From assembly GCF_007558725.1 (NCBI RefSeq), contig NZ_VLPL01000001.1, positions 414,709-478,708 of the forward strand: DNA of 64,000 bases, given 5' to 3'. Every line of letters starts with the position of its first letter. Within the stretch, counting starts at the first letter, position 1. Below are positions 34,536 through 43,142 of this stretch, in pieces. A model generated the notes under the pieces. The model was not told where the DNA came from. It saw nothing but the letters and a program-made list of their open reading frames with translations, and ran no database searches. The stretch is from Fluviicola chungangensis. GTDB taxonomy: Bacteria; Bacteroidota; Bacteroidia; Flavobacteriales_D; Crocinitomicaceae. The translations under genes were made by a program, and so were the position numbers.

Positions 34536-35986
34536 TTCCAAAAATCTTTCATTTTTACTTTATCCCGGGTCAATTTAGTAACAAAAAAGAACTGATACAA
34601 TTCCCAGAACCAAACGCGTCTGCCGATATTGGTATACCAGCGCATGGCACTTCTTAACCGCGCTTCTCTGTGAAAGAACAGGCGTTTCAGTGCTTTCGGG
34701 CGCAATTGCACTGTTATTTCGATCAATTTGACATACAGGATCACTTTCCAGGGTTTTAAATATTGTGTTTTTATGACCTGGTGTTTGTAATCCCATTTCC
34801 GCTGGTCGGTCAGTATAATTTCTTGTTCCTTTACATCCTCGAAATAAGGGGTCCATTTATGCGGCGTGACGTACAGCAACTGGATCTGGTCCGGATCGTA
34901 AGAGACTAGCTGTTTCCAGCTATTGTAAAAATCACGTGCTCTTTCTTCTCCGAAACCGACCACATACGTTGCCATGGAAAGGATGTTATGTTTTCGCAAC
35001 AGTTGGATTGCTTCCTTGTCTTTGGAAATGGTACCGGCTTTCTTTATTTTCTCCAGTACGACCTCATCGTAGTTCTCGATCCCCAAAAGAAAACGTTCGA
35101 AACCGGCTTTCTTGTACAAATGCAGGAATTCGGCATCTCTGACAATGTTATCTGCCCGGATGGAACCCACCAAAATCAATTTCAGGTTTTTCGCAATCAA
35201 TACTTCCAGAAACTCCCGCCAGGCTTTCGGGTTGGAGGAAGGGTTTTCATCGGCAAAATTAAAGACCAAAACGCCGTATTCCTTGTGCAGCATTTCCATT
35301 TCATCTGCAAGCGATTGCGCACTCCGGTGTCTCCATTTTTTCCAAAACAAGCTCTGACCGCAATAGGTACACGGATACGGACAGCCCCTTGAAAACTGAA
35401 TGACAACCGCTTTTCGTTTTCCCCAATAAGTATAATTGTATCCTTTCATTAATTCCCAGCCAATCCGGTAATCGTCCAGGTTTTTAATCACAGGAGCCGG
35501 AGCTGTTTTAAAAGGAGTTCCGTTTAAATTGAATGCCAATCCCTTGATTATTTCCACATCCGCATGGTTTTCAATCGCCGTAATTAAGTTCAAAATGACT
35601 TCTTCCCCTTCTCCGCAAACAATGTAATCTATTTGCGGATGCTCTTCCAGGATTTCATTCCAATGATAGGTCGGAAATACTCCGCCAACAATGATCTTTA
35701 CCTTGTCATTTTTTTGCCGGACCTTTTGGGTGATTTCCTGGATGATCGGTTGTGCCGAAGTAGAGCCCGAATGTCCCAACAGGATTGCATCCGGATTATT
35801 TTCCAGGATCAAATCAACGACCTTTTCAATTTTATAATTGTAATAATCAGCGTCGAGCAGAGTTACTTCGTGTCCGGCATCTATCAGTGGTCCGCCGACA
35901 GACAACAATCCCAACGGCGGCAGATGTTCATGAGCCATTCTGCTCCCGATGGATAAATGCGGTGGGTTGATTATTTGGATTTTCAT
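34532..35986 (-). CDS. B12-binding radical SAM protein (BchE-like)
   Basis: 484 residues. The N-terminal B12-binding-like domain (about 1-150) has HLPPLGLLSVGGPLIDAGHE and ILLGHSGSTSAQPIIQEI. The radical SAM cluster motif is CPYPCTYCGQ (CxxxCxxC, about residue 205). The overall layout resembles B12-dependent radical SAM enzymes of the BchE-like type that oxidise or methylate unactivated carbons. The substrate is unknown, and no tetrapyrrole gene is nearby. The shared operator at 36052-36070 lies upstream. Confidence 0.85.
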   Translation of the reverse strand: MKIQIINPPHLSIGSRMAHEHLPPLGLLSVGGPLIDAGHEVTLLDADYYNYKIEKVVDLILENNPDAILLGHSGSTSAQPIIQEITQKVRQKNDKVKIIVGGVFPTYHWNEILEEHPQIDYIVCGEGEEVILNLITAIENHADVEIIKGLAFNLNGTPFKTAPAPVIKNLDDYRIGWELMKGYNYTYWGKRKAVVIQFSRGCPYPCTYCGQSLFWKKWRHRSAQSLADEMEMLHKEYGVLVFNFADENPSSNPKAWREFLEVLIAKNLKLILVGSIRADNIVRDAEFLHLYKKAGFERFLLGIENYDEVVLEKIKKAGTISKDKEAIQLLRKHNILSMATYVVGFGEERARDFYNSWKQLVSYDPDQIQLLYVTPHKWTPYFEDVKEQEIILTDQRKWDYKHQVIKTQYLKPWKVILYVKLIEITVQLRPKALKRLFFHREARLRSAMRWYTNIGRRVWFWELYQFFFVTKLTRDKVKMKDFWK

Positions 35987-36051
35987 TGGAATGGATTTAG
36001 ATGATTGATGAATTTGTGCAACGTTCTTCTTTGAATCAAAAGTATTTAAAG

Positions 36052-36070
36052 TGCTTTGAAATACAAAGTA
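36052..36070. promoter_or_regulatory. Inverted repeat TGCTTTG-N5-CAAAGTA
   Basis: Near-perfect arms (36052-36058, 36064-36070) with AAATA spacer, 65 bp upstream of the radical SAM gene. It has the same form as the repeat at 23775-23793. No regulator of this motif is apparent in the window. Confidence 0.5.
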
Positions 36071-36227
36071 AAATTATGTTAAATTTTCATTGGAATTCAG
36101 TTACACTCCATCAGTTAAATCCGGAATATTCTTTTACAAAGAAACAGGTAATAACATGCCGAAGCGGATCCTAGTGCAGGATCAGCTTCAGCATTTTTGC
36201 GAGGCATTTTATCAGCAATCGCATCCC

Positions 36228-36734
36228 TTAGTGTTTTTTGATTGCCGGCAACAATTCGTCCAAATTTCCAAGGCTTGCAGACATTCCTTCCTTGAAACCA
36301 TTTTTCACCATGTATTCAAGCACTTCCAGGCTTCCGTATACAGCAGTAATTTCAACCAATGTTTTACCTTCTGTTTCACTGAACAGGTTGGTACATTCTG
36401 TGCGTGGAAAAGCCGGATTGATGTTTCCGTTTTCGTCGCTAAAACCTCTCAATTCCACAATTTTTTTCTGTGGTTCAATTTGCTGGTAATCGTAACGTGT
36501 CCAGTGGTTTTCTCCTTGCGGGCTCACCATGGCGTAATGCCAAAAACCTCCTTCCCGAAAATCCATGGTTTTGGTTTTTGCAGTCCAGGGTTTCGGTGCG
36601 ATCCACTGTTCCAGGAATTTAGGATTGGTCCATGCTTCCCAAACCGTTTCACGATCTGCGTCAAACTCGCGTTTCACGATAATTGTCTTGTTCTCCTTAT
36701 CGACAATAAAGTCGAATACCAATGCTCCATTCAT
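36228..36734 (-). CDS. SRPBCC (AHSA1-like) protein, ArsR-controlled
   Basis: About 168 residues from the ATG at 36734, which overlaps the ArsR stop codon (ATGA at 36731-36734). AHSA1-like features: FDADRETVWEAWTNPKFLEQWIAP near the N-terminus and FSETEGKTLVEITAVYGSLEVLEYM near the C-terminus. It is the downstream partner of the ArsR gene, a common pairing in which the regulator controls an SRPBCC protein. Confidence 0.9.
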   Translation of the reverse strand: MNGALVFDFIVDKENKTIIVKREFDADRETVWEAWTNPKFLEQWIAPKPWTAKTKTMDFREGGFWHYAMVSPQGENHWTRYDYQQIEPQKKIVELRGFSDENGNINPAFPRTECTNLFSETEGKTLVEITAVYGSLEVLEYMVKNGFKEGMSASLGNLDELLPAIKKH

Positions 36735-37057
36735 TTTTTCCTGCTTTTCATTGTTTGTAATACTTCGTCTAATTGATTGAACTGGGTTTCCCAAATTGCG
36801 CGAAATTGTTCCAGCCAGCCATCGATCTCTTTCATTTTGTTTACATTCAGTGAGTAATAAATTTCCCTGCCTTGTTGTTTTTGAGCGATCAATTCACACT
36901 CTGACAAAACGCGCAAGTGCTTGGAGACTGCTTGCCGTGTCGAATCAAAATGTTCTGCGATTGCATTGGGCGTCATTGCCTGTAGTGCAATGAGCGCAAT
37001 AATTGCCCTTCTTGTAGGATCGGCTATTGCCTGAAATATATCTCGTCTTGTTTCCAT
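36731..37057 (-). CDS. ArsR family transcriptional repressor
   Basis: About 108 residues from the ATG at 37057. The winged HTH is clear: RRDIFQAIADPTRRAIIALIALQ, then NAIAEHFDSTRQAVSKHLRVLSECELI and the wing QQGREIYYSLN. No ArsR metal-binding Cys motif is visible, so the ligand is probably organic. It is the first gene of the ArsR-SRPBCC operon, preceded by two matching palindromes. Confidence 0.93.
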   Translation of the reverse strand: METRRDIFQAIADPTRRAIIALIALQAMTPNAIAEHFDSTRQAVSKHLRVLSECELIAQKQQGREIYYSLNVNKMKEIDGWLEQFRAIWETQFNQLDEVLQTMKSRKK

Positions 37058-37060
37058 TAC

Positions 37061-37117
37061 GCAACCATTTAATTGCAAATATATGCATTCTTTTTAATTA
37101 CGCAACCATATAGTTGC
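37061..37117 (-). promoter_or_regulatory. ArsR promoter with paired operators
   Basis: Promoter: TTG at 37103-37105 and TATATTTG at 37076-37083, spaced by 19 bases, an exact Bacteroidota consensus. Two 16-bp inverted repeats overlap it: GCAACCATATAGTTGC (37102-37117) over the -33 region and GCAACCATTTAATTGC (37061-37076) next to the -7 box. Both operators share GCAAC...TTGC arms, so binding of the repressor should block transcription of its own operon. Confidence 0.88.
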
Positions 37118-37214
37118 TTTTTTTACAAAAAACAAAGAAAGGATAATTCCTTCTTTTCATTGCTTCTGCTTTTCCTAATTTGTCAATCCGAAAAAGAGCC
37201 TTAAACTTTTGAAG

Positions 37215-38039
37215 TTATGGAACCAGGCTCCTTTTTAGTTGTTCCTGTAATTCCGAAGGCGTCAGGGTCGTTGCTGCTTTCACAAATGAACTGAAATTAG
37301 CCGTACTGTCGAAATTCAACTCAAAAGCAATTTCCTTCAGAGTCCTACTTCCTGAGACCATCAACCGTTTGATTTCCAAAAGCAGGGCCTCATGAATTAA
37401 TCTTAACGGAGTGGTACCGAATGTTTCTTTGCATAGAGTAGTCAGCCTGTCTGTGCTCAGGTTCATCATTTCTGCATAATCCGCCACTTTTCTTTTTTCC
37501 CTGGCCCCCTGGCTCAGCAACTGCAAAAATTTTCCGCCGAAACTTCCTCCGTGCTGATCCGCATGTTGCTGGTGCTGTTCTATGAGCGTAATCAATACGA
37601 TCTGCAGGTAGCTGTATGATTTGTGAATAGAAAGCGAAGACAATTGTGCTTCTTTATTCAACGAAAGAATACTTTCCGTGATCTGGTACAAATGATCAAA
37701 TGTAGCTGCATCCAATTGTAATCCAGGCTGTGAAAAATACAGGTAATGGTATTTTATGGGAAAAATGAAATCAAAGATATCCTTTCTGAATTGCAGGATC
37801 AATCCTTCTGCCCCTTGCCTTTTCAAGTGATGGATCTGCCCAGGGTAAACGGTATACACGCAATTTGGTCGTAAGCCGGTTTGAGTAAAATCAATTAATT
37901 GTTCTCCTCCCCCCTCCTTCACGAGCAGGATCTCAAAATAATCATGCCGGTGCGGAATGCTGAAATCATACGGATTCGGGTAATTCAACGATTCAACTAC
38001 CAGGAAGTTATTCGGATGTGGAAGGCTTACGATATTCAT
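37215..38039 (-). CDS. AraC family regulator with cupin-like N-terminus
   Basis: 274 residues. The N-terminal part is cupin-like (HRHDYFEILLVKEGGGEQLI, VYPGQIHHLKRQG). The C-terminal AraC HTH (about 175-272) has MMNLSTDRLTTLCKETFGTTPL and LKEIAFELNFDSTANFSSFVK. The gene is single, with no obvious partner. Confidence 0.92.
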   Translation of the reverse strand: MNIVSLPHPNNFLVVESLNYPNPYDFSIPHRHDYFEILLVKEGGGEQLIDFTQTGLRPNCVYTVYPGQIHHLKRQGAEGLILQFRKDIFDFIFPIKYHYLYFSQPGLQLDAATFDHLYQITESILSLNKEAQLSSLSIHKSYSYLQIVLITLIEQHQQHADQHGGSFGGKFLQLLSQGAREKRKVADYAEMMNLSTDRLTTLCKETFGTTPLRLIHEALLLEIKRLMVSGSRTLKEIAFELNFDSTANFSSFVKAATTLTPSELQEQLKRSLVP

Positions 38040-38071
38040 TTAGTTCAAATAAGCTGTTCAGCCAAAGATAT

Positions 38072-38764
38072 TCAATAGTTCCCCAAAGCCAAAAGATACT
38101 TCTCGATATATTCTTGCTTTTCTTTTAATTTGTATTGCTGGATAAAACGCGGATGTTCCAGCACCTCTATTTCGCCGAACAAACGTATCTGTTTATTCAG
38201 TTGTTGGATGAAACCGGCATTTTTCTTTCCAAGCACAAATACTTTCGAAGTGTCCAATCCCATGCTGATGTGTTTTTCCAGCGACTCTATCATAAACTCC
38301 TTCACTGATTCGAAAAGGACCGGATCATCGTAGTAATTGGCATTGAGCCATTGTCCGTTCTTTGTTTGTTTCACAATGGCCAACGGAAATGGCGAGTTGA
38401 TGTAAAACTGCTTGTAAAAGACTTCCGGGCCGCCGTATGCTGCAATCATATCATAGACAAAAACGGAAGAAATTTCATGCGTGTGTGCCGAATGCATCGG
38501 GATCCCGCAAACGGACTCAAGTCGTTTCGTATCGGTAAACGGAACACCGGTCACTCCTGCTCCATGACGACTCGGATTTATCCCGATGATGAATTTTCGC
38601 CTGATCCCGTCGTGGTAATATTTGTGATAAAATTGCCGCATGACTTCCATTGTTTCGGGATTATCCAAGTAGGGATTCAGTACCCGGAAACCTTCCGGTA
38701 ATTTCCCCTGATAGCTTAATTCACGGTTAAATACAATTACCTTGTCTGCAAAATTCATGCTCAT
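38072..38764 (-). CDS. SMUG2-like uracil-DNA glycosylase family protein
   Basis: 230 residues. IIGINPSRHGAGVTGVPFTD near residue 60 is the active-site region of the SMUG/UDG superfamily, and HPRFIQQY near residue 205 is the second motif. It should excise uracil or other damaged bases from DNA. A start at 38758 is possible. The AraC gene at 37215 lies downstream on the same strand. Confidence 0.85.
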   Translation of the reverse strand: MSMNFADKVIVFNRELSYQGKLPEGFRVLNPYLDNPETMEVMRQFYHKYYHDGIRRKFIIGINPSRHGAGVTGVPFTDTKRLESVCGIPMHSAHTHEISSVFVYDMIAAYGGPEVFYKQFYINSPFPLAIVKQTKNGQWLNANYYDDPVLFESVKEFMIESLEKHISMGLDTSKVFVLGKKNAGFIQQLNKQIRLFGEIEVLEHPRFIQQYKLKEKQEYIEKYLLALGNY

Positions 38765-38796
38765 TCAAAAATACAAAAAGGTATTCTCAAACAAAA

Positions 38797-39695
38797 CTAA
38801 ACATCTACTTTTGAATGTGGCATTTTTATTTTTGAATTCTCGAAATTCTCCCGGTTTTTCTGTTCACAGAGAATCTCCTCCAAAAATGGTTCTGTGACTT
38901 TGCGGATCTCTTCTTCCGAAATATCCAACGCATGCGGATCACAGACCAATCGCAGCCAGGGTTTTGGGGAACAATAATCGTAGCTTCCGAAAATAATAAC
39001 GGAGTTCCCTTCACCCGGATAGTCATTTTATCTTCCAACACCCATTGATCGGCCCAATAGTAGAGGTGTTTTGCGTCTTTTTCTCCCAAGCGCAAACAGG
39101 AGTGAGAAGCCGGATAACCCGGCAAAGCATACTGATGCCAGCCCACGCCGGCTTCATTCAGGATGTTAAAGTTCCACTTTAATATCCATTCGTCATTGAT
39201 CGTACTAACAGTCTTTTTAGCTTTCCAATTGGTATAGAACAACCCAGTCGGAGTTTGGTGTTTTTCCCTGCCCATATTTGTCGGACCGGTGCGAATCAAC
39301 CTTCCGTTTTCATAAGCGGCAAAAGTCTGTGTCGGATAAGAGAAATAAATGATCTTATTGACAGCTTTCAAATACGAAACTTCCGAAGGAAACGGCAGAT
39401 AAGAAGCTATCTCCCCGCTAAAATCGATCGGTACAATGATGGTATCCATTTTTTTAAAATTTCGCTCATCTGTTCTGTTTACGGCCCAAACTATTTCCTG
39501 TCCGGAAGCCGTAACGGCAGAATCCTGCAGCCACTGTTTTGCATCCTTCAGCTCAAAGGCGAATCTCTCGGGCGTTTTCCCCTTCCCGGAAGGTGCTTTT
39601 TCTGCTTCGGCTTTCCCCGCCGATGCTTTGCTCTCAGACTGACAGGAAAACAACAGGGCTAACGGCAGGTGTAACAGGATGACAAACTTCTTCAT
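38797..39695 (-). pseudogene. L,D-transpeptidase with C-terminal frameshift
   Basis: The intact frame is 39695-38826. It has a lipoprotein signal ending LFSC, then a YkuD-type domain with GREKHQTPTGLFY and the catalytic-Cys segment ASHSCLRLGEKDA near residue 210. After KGTP, at about 38998-39002, the frame changes to a basic, low-sense tail. A one-base shift restores VIIFGSYDYCSPKPWLRL and a coding-like helix that runs to a stop at 38797. The catalytic core is intact, so the protein may still work. Family role: forming 3-3 cross-links or attaching proteins to peptidoglycan. Confidence 0.82.
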
Positions 39696-39824
39696 ACGTG
39701 ATTCATTGTGTTCAACTGAAGATCTGTTTATTCCTTCGAAAAACAGTTACATAATTATTGGAATACCGGGCAATCCAATTAAAAATGATTCATTGAATCG
39801 CCCGGAAGCAGCTTTTCAAAGGAT

Positions 39825-40676
39825 CTAAGAAATGGATGCCTGAACCAGTTTTTCGATATCGAACTTGCGCATTTGCATAAATGCCTGGGCTGCTTTTCCG
39901 GCTTTTGCAGGATCACTCATCAATTTACTCAAAATAGTGGGGATCACCTGCCAGGAAACACCAAATTTATCTTTACACCAGCCACACATACTCTCTTCCC
40001 CGCTTTCTGTCAATTTAGCCCAATAATAATCGATTTCTTCCTGGTTTTCACAATGAACGGTGAACGAGACCCCTTCATTGAATTCAAACGGATGCGGTTG
40101 TATGCTGTCCATAAACATGAACTTCTGCCCGTCAAATCCTATTTGCGCATGTTTTACCTTGCCTGCTTGTTCAGGAGCTTCATTATCACCATAATAAAGT
40201 ATTCCATCCGAAACCGGATTTTTGAAGATCGTTGAATAGTGGTTCAGGGCTTCTTCGGCGCGGCCATATTGCTTTCCTGTAAACAGCAAAGATGGCGTTA
40301 TACGCCGCCCAACCTCTTCCACTTTTCCAAGCCAAAACTGCCACGAAACACCGTATTTATCGTTAACCCAACCGTATCGTTCACTCCAATCGTACGTATC
40401 CAAAGGCATTAAAATGGTTCCTTCTTTTGTGAATGCTTCCCAAATCCGGTTTATTTCTTCTTCCGTATCACACACATAAAATAAAGAGATTGATGCATTC
40501 GGACGAAACATTGGCCCACCATCCAACAATGTAAGGTGTTGTCCGGAAACTTCAATTTCAGTTACAATCGGTGACTGTGCCGCAATTTTTGCATTCTTCA
40601 ACTGTGAGCAATAGAACGCTCCCGCTTCTTTTGCCTGGTTATCAAACCAAAGACAAGGTGTTATTTGTTCTTTCAT
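39825..40676 (-). CDS. Two-domain PhnB-like VOC protein
   Basis: 283 residues with tandem PhnB-like (3-demethylubiquinone-9 3-methyltransferase-type) VOC domains. The first begins ITPCLWFDNQAKEAGAFYC and the second ITPSLLFTGKQYGRAEEALN. Each ends with the DKxGVSWQ signature (NDKYGVSWQFWLGK, KDKFGVSWQVIPTIL). Family members bind metal ions, but the substrate is unknown. It lies upstream of the peptidoglycan gene on the same strand, with a 130-bp gap. Confidence 0.9.
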   Translation of the reverse strand: MKEQITPCLWFDNQAKEAGAFYCSQLKNAKIAAQSPIVTEIEVSGQHLTLLDGGPMFRPNASISLFYVCDTEEEINRIWEAFTKEGTILMPLDTYDWSERYGWVNDKYGVSWQFWLGKVEEVGRRITPSLLFTGKQYGRAEEALNHYSTIFKNPVSDGILYYGDNEAPEQAGKVKHAQIGFDGQKFMFMDSIQPHPFEFNEGVSFTVHCENQEEIDYYWAKLTESGEESMCGWCKDKFGVSWQVIPTILSKLMSDPAKAGKAAQAFMQMRKFDIEKLVQASIS

Positions 40677-40744
40677 CTTTAAACATTTTATGCCACAAAA
40701 TTCCTTTATAAAGTGCCGGGAACATTGTATAAAAACGACAAAAT

Positions 40745-41491
40745 TTATTTTTCCGGATCTAATCCCGATTGCAGGTATCCGTTCGGGGTGGTATTCGTAA
40801 ACTCCTTAAAAGAACGGATATAATGGCTTTGGTCGAAATACCCATTGGCATATGCGACATCTGTTATTTTTTCAAAATGACCGCCTTTCAACTACGAAAA
40901 GGCAAAATAATGCTGACAGATCCTTCTGTATTCGTTTGCAGAAACACCGACATACTTTTTAAAGATCCGTTGAAAAGTACGCTCAGTCAGATTTAATTTC
41001 GCCACCAATTGAGCAAGCACCTCTGCACTTGAATCCTGCATCAGTGCATCAGTAGCACAGCGAATCATTTCACAATCCCGTCGATTACGTTCTATTTGTC
41101 CAGAAATAAACCGTTCCAGGCACTTTATTTTGTCTGCTGTGGATTTGGAATGATGCAAATGATCCTGAAGTGCCTTTGATTTCCGGGCATTCCACCTACC
41201 GAGATCCAGCGGACTTTCTTTCAGCTCCTTCGCAGAACATTTAAAAGCGGCAGGCAAACTAAAGGGTTTAAATAGAAACGCGATCCTTGTTTTATTCTTT
41301 TCCGAACTCCATTCTTCGTCCGGGACAGATTCCCCGTAAAGAAAAATGGAGTGGTCCTCCTTGTAAAACAATGCAGGAATTCCTCTGGTAACAACCGGCA
41401 AATTCGATTTTTTGCCACCTGCATCAAATACCAGAATACTCCGGACATATTGACGCAGATCCGGATTTACCTCCCGATAGTAATAATTCAT
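40745..41491 (-). pseudogene. AraC family regulator with in-frame amber stop
   Basis: The frame runs 41491 to a TAG at 40892-40894, giving 199 residues that start with a DUF6597-type domain (MNYYYREVNPDLRQYVRS) and end within the first HTH helices (NEYRRICQHYFAFS). In the same frame the sequence continues after the TAG with LKGGHFEKITDVAYANGYFD, then QSHYIRSFKEF, the normal second half of the HTH, up to a TAA at 40745. A single change to CAG would restore a roughly 248-residue protein. As it stands, the product lacks the second HTH helix and should not bind DNA. Confidence 0.88.
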
Positions 41492-41627
41492 AAACGCGTT
41501 TTACTCAAACTTCCCATTCCATAAAGATATGATTTGAACGAACTAAATTCAAGTAAAGACATCACAGGAAAAAATCTATTCCAATCGTTTTTCCTTGATT
41601 CCCCTGATTACAGAGAGATTGGATTAT

Positions 41628-42080
41628 TTACTGTTTTGTAAGCGGTTCAGCGATTCCAATTAAAATTCCTTCCGGCCCGCGAATGTAACAAAGCCGGTAA
41701 ACATCCTGGTAGCGCACGACCTCTTCAACCAATTCTGCACCGAGTTTGTACAATCGGTCAAGTGTATCATCGATGTCGGAGACTGCAAACATTACCCGTA
41801 AATAACCTAAGGCATTTACCGGGGCTTTGCGGTGATCTTCGATTACTTCCGGACGAATGAACCGCGAAAGCTCCAAGCGGCTGTTTCCGTCAGGTGTAAC
41901 CATCATTGCAATTTCTACCGATTGATTACCCAGGCCTGTTACCCGGCCCGCCCATTCGCCCTCAATCATCCCTCTTCCCTCCAGTTTCAGCCCGAGTTCA
42001 ATAAAAAAAGCAATGACTTCATCCAGGGATTCCACTACGATCCCCACGTTGTCCATTCTAAGTAACTTGCTCTTTGACAT
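41628..42080 (-). CDS. VOC family protein (glyoxalase-like)
   Basis: About 150 residues from the ATG at 42080. LRMDNVGIVVESLDEVIAFF opens the first half and ALGYLRVMFAVSDIDDTLDR the second. RLCYIRGPEGILIGIAEPL is the final metal-site strand. No longer frame is needed; the 54 residues before this start look non-coding. The ligand is unknown. Confidence 0.85.
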   Translation of the reverse strand: MSKSKLLRMDNVGIVVESLDEVIAFFIELGLKLEGRGMIEGEWAGRVTGLGNQSVEIAMMVTPDGNSRLELSRFIRPEVIEDHRKAPVNALGYLRVMFAVSDIDDTLDRLYKLGAELVEEVVRYQDVYRLCYIRGPEGILIGIAEPLTKQ

Positions 42081-42334
42081 TTGTTGTGTATTCAATTCAG
42101 TTACTAAAATATGCTTTTTCACGATCGAAACAAAAAGAACTGATACCGCCACAGGCGGTGTGAGAAATTGTGTCTGCAATTTAAAATGTGCCTGTTCAAC
42201 TTGTAAACCGGAATATTCAAATACATTGCTGCTTACCATTCATCACACAGATTTTTTACGGTACATTATTCGATCAATCTCAACCATAATACCTGGTGAA
42301 CACCTTTTTGCCCGTCCATCAAAAGCACTGTTCC

Positions 42335-43048
42335 TTATTCAATAAACCAAACGACAGTTACCGTTTCCTGCAATTCCATTTCTTGCGGCGCAAAACTCAG
42401 GTCTGCTCCATCGGCTGCCATTTCTGCCGGGGCAAACATGCGCATGTCTTTGTAATAAACCGGAGCTGAAGCATCATTTCCGTAAACAATTGCCTTTACG
42501 CCGGTCATTTTCACACCGGCAGCACGTACCAGGTTGTTTGCCTTCATGCGGGCATCAGCCACTGCTTTTGCCTGCAGTTCTGCCGCAGTTTTATCGCGCA
42601 GGGCATCGGAAAGGTAGAACCCGATACTGAAATCTACCGGATCTTTTGCTTCTGAAAAACGCGCCACTATTTTTTGTAGCATGCCCTGATCGTAGGCAAA
42701 TTTGACTGTCAGGTTCTGTGAAACCACATATCCGCTGTCAACAGGTCCGTTCTGGCGGTAAATCCGGTTTTTAGATGCGGAGAAATGGGTGGTTTTCACA
42801 TCCGTTTCATTGAATCCCAATTGCTTAAGTATTTTCAAATAAGTTTGAGTCTGGTCTCCGAGTGCTTTGGTCGCATCTGCCATGTTCATTTTGAGCGATG
42901 AAATATGAATGTTCAACTGGGTCATGTCCGGAATAACGGACCCCTTGGAAGTGCCGTTGACCGTGATCGTTGATTTGGAAGGTTGCTGTTCTGTTTGTCC
43001 GAATACTGTTCCTGATACAAGAACCATTACTAAAAGAAGTGTTTTCAT
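42335..43048 (-). CDS. SIMPL (DUF541) domain protein, secreted
   Basis: 237 residues. A signal peptide (MKTLLLVMVLVSGTVFGQ) is followed by the SIMPL/DUF541 domain: ITVNGTSKGSVIPDMTQLNI, then YKILKQLG..., VSQNLTVKF, and KAVADARMKANNLVRAAGVK near residue 170. The family folds as a beta-helical extracellular protein; function is mostly unproven. Confidence 0.9.
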   Translation of the reverse strand: MKTLLLVMVLVSGTVFGQTEQQPSKSTITVNGTSKGSVIPDMTQLNIHISSLKMNMADATKALGDQTQTYLKILKQLGFNETDVKTTHFSASKNRIYRQNGPVDSGYVVSQNLTVKFAYDQGMLQKIVARFSEAKDPVDFSIGFYLSDALRDKTAAELQAKAVADARMKANNLVRAAGVKMTGVKAIVYGNDASAPVYYKDMRMFAPAEMAADGADLSFAPQEMELQETVTVVWFIE

Positions 43049-43142
43049 GATCGCTGTTTTATTTAATGATGTTACCCGGGGAACAAGAGTTGTGCCAATT
43101 CATAAAAACATGGTATCCAATATCCTGCTCCCGAACCGGAAT

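Noticed and set aside
34532..35986. A bacteriochlorophyll pathway gene in the strict sense
   Set aside because: Only general BchE-like architecture is seen, and no other tetrapyrrole gene is present.
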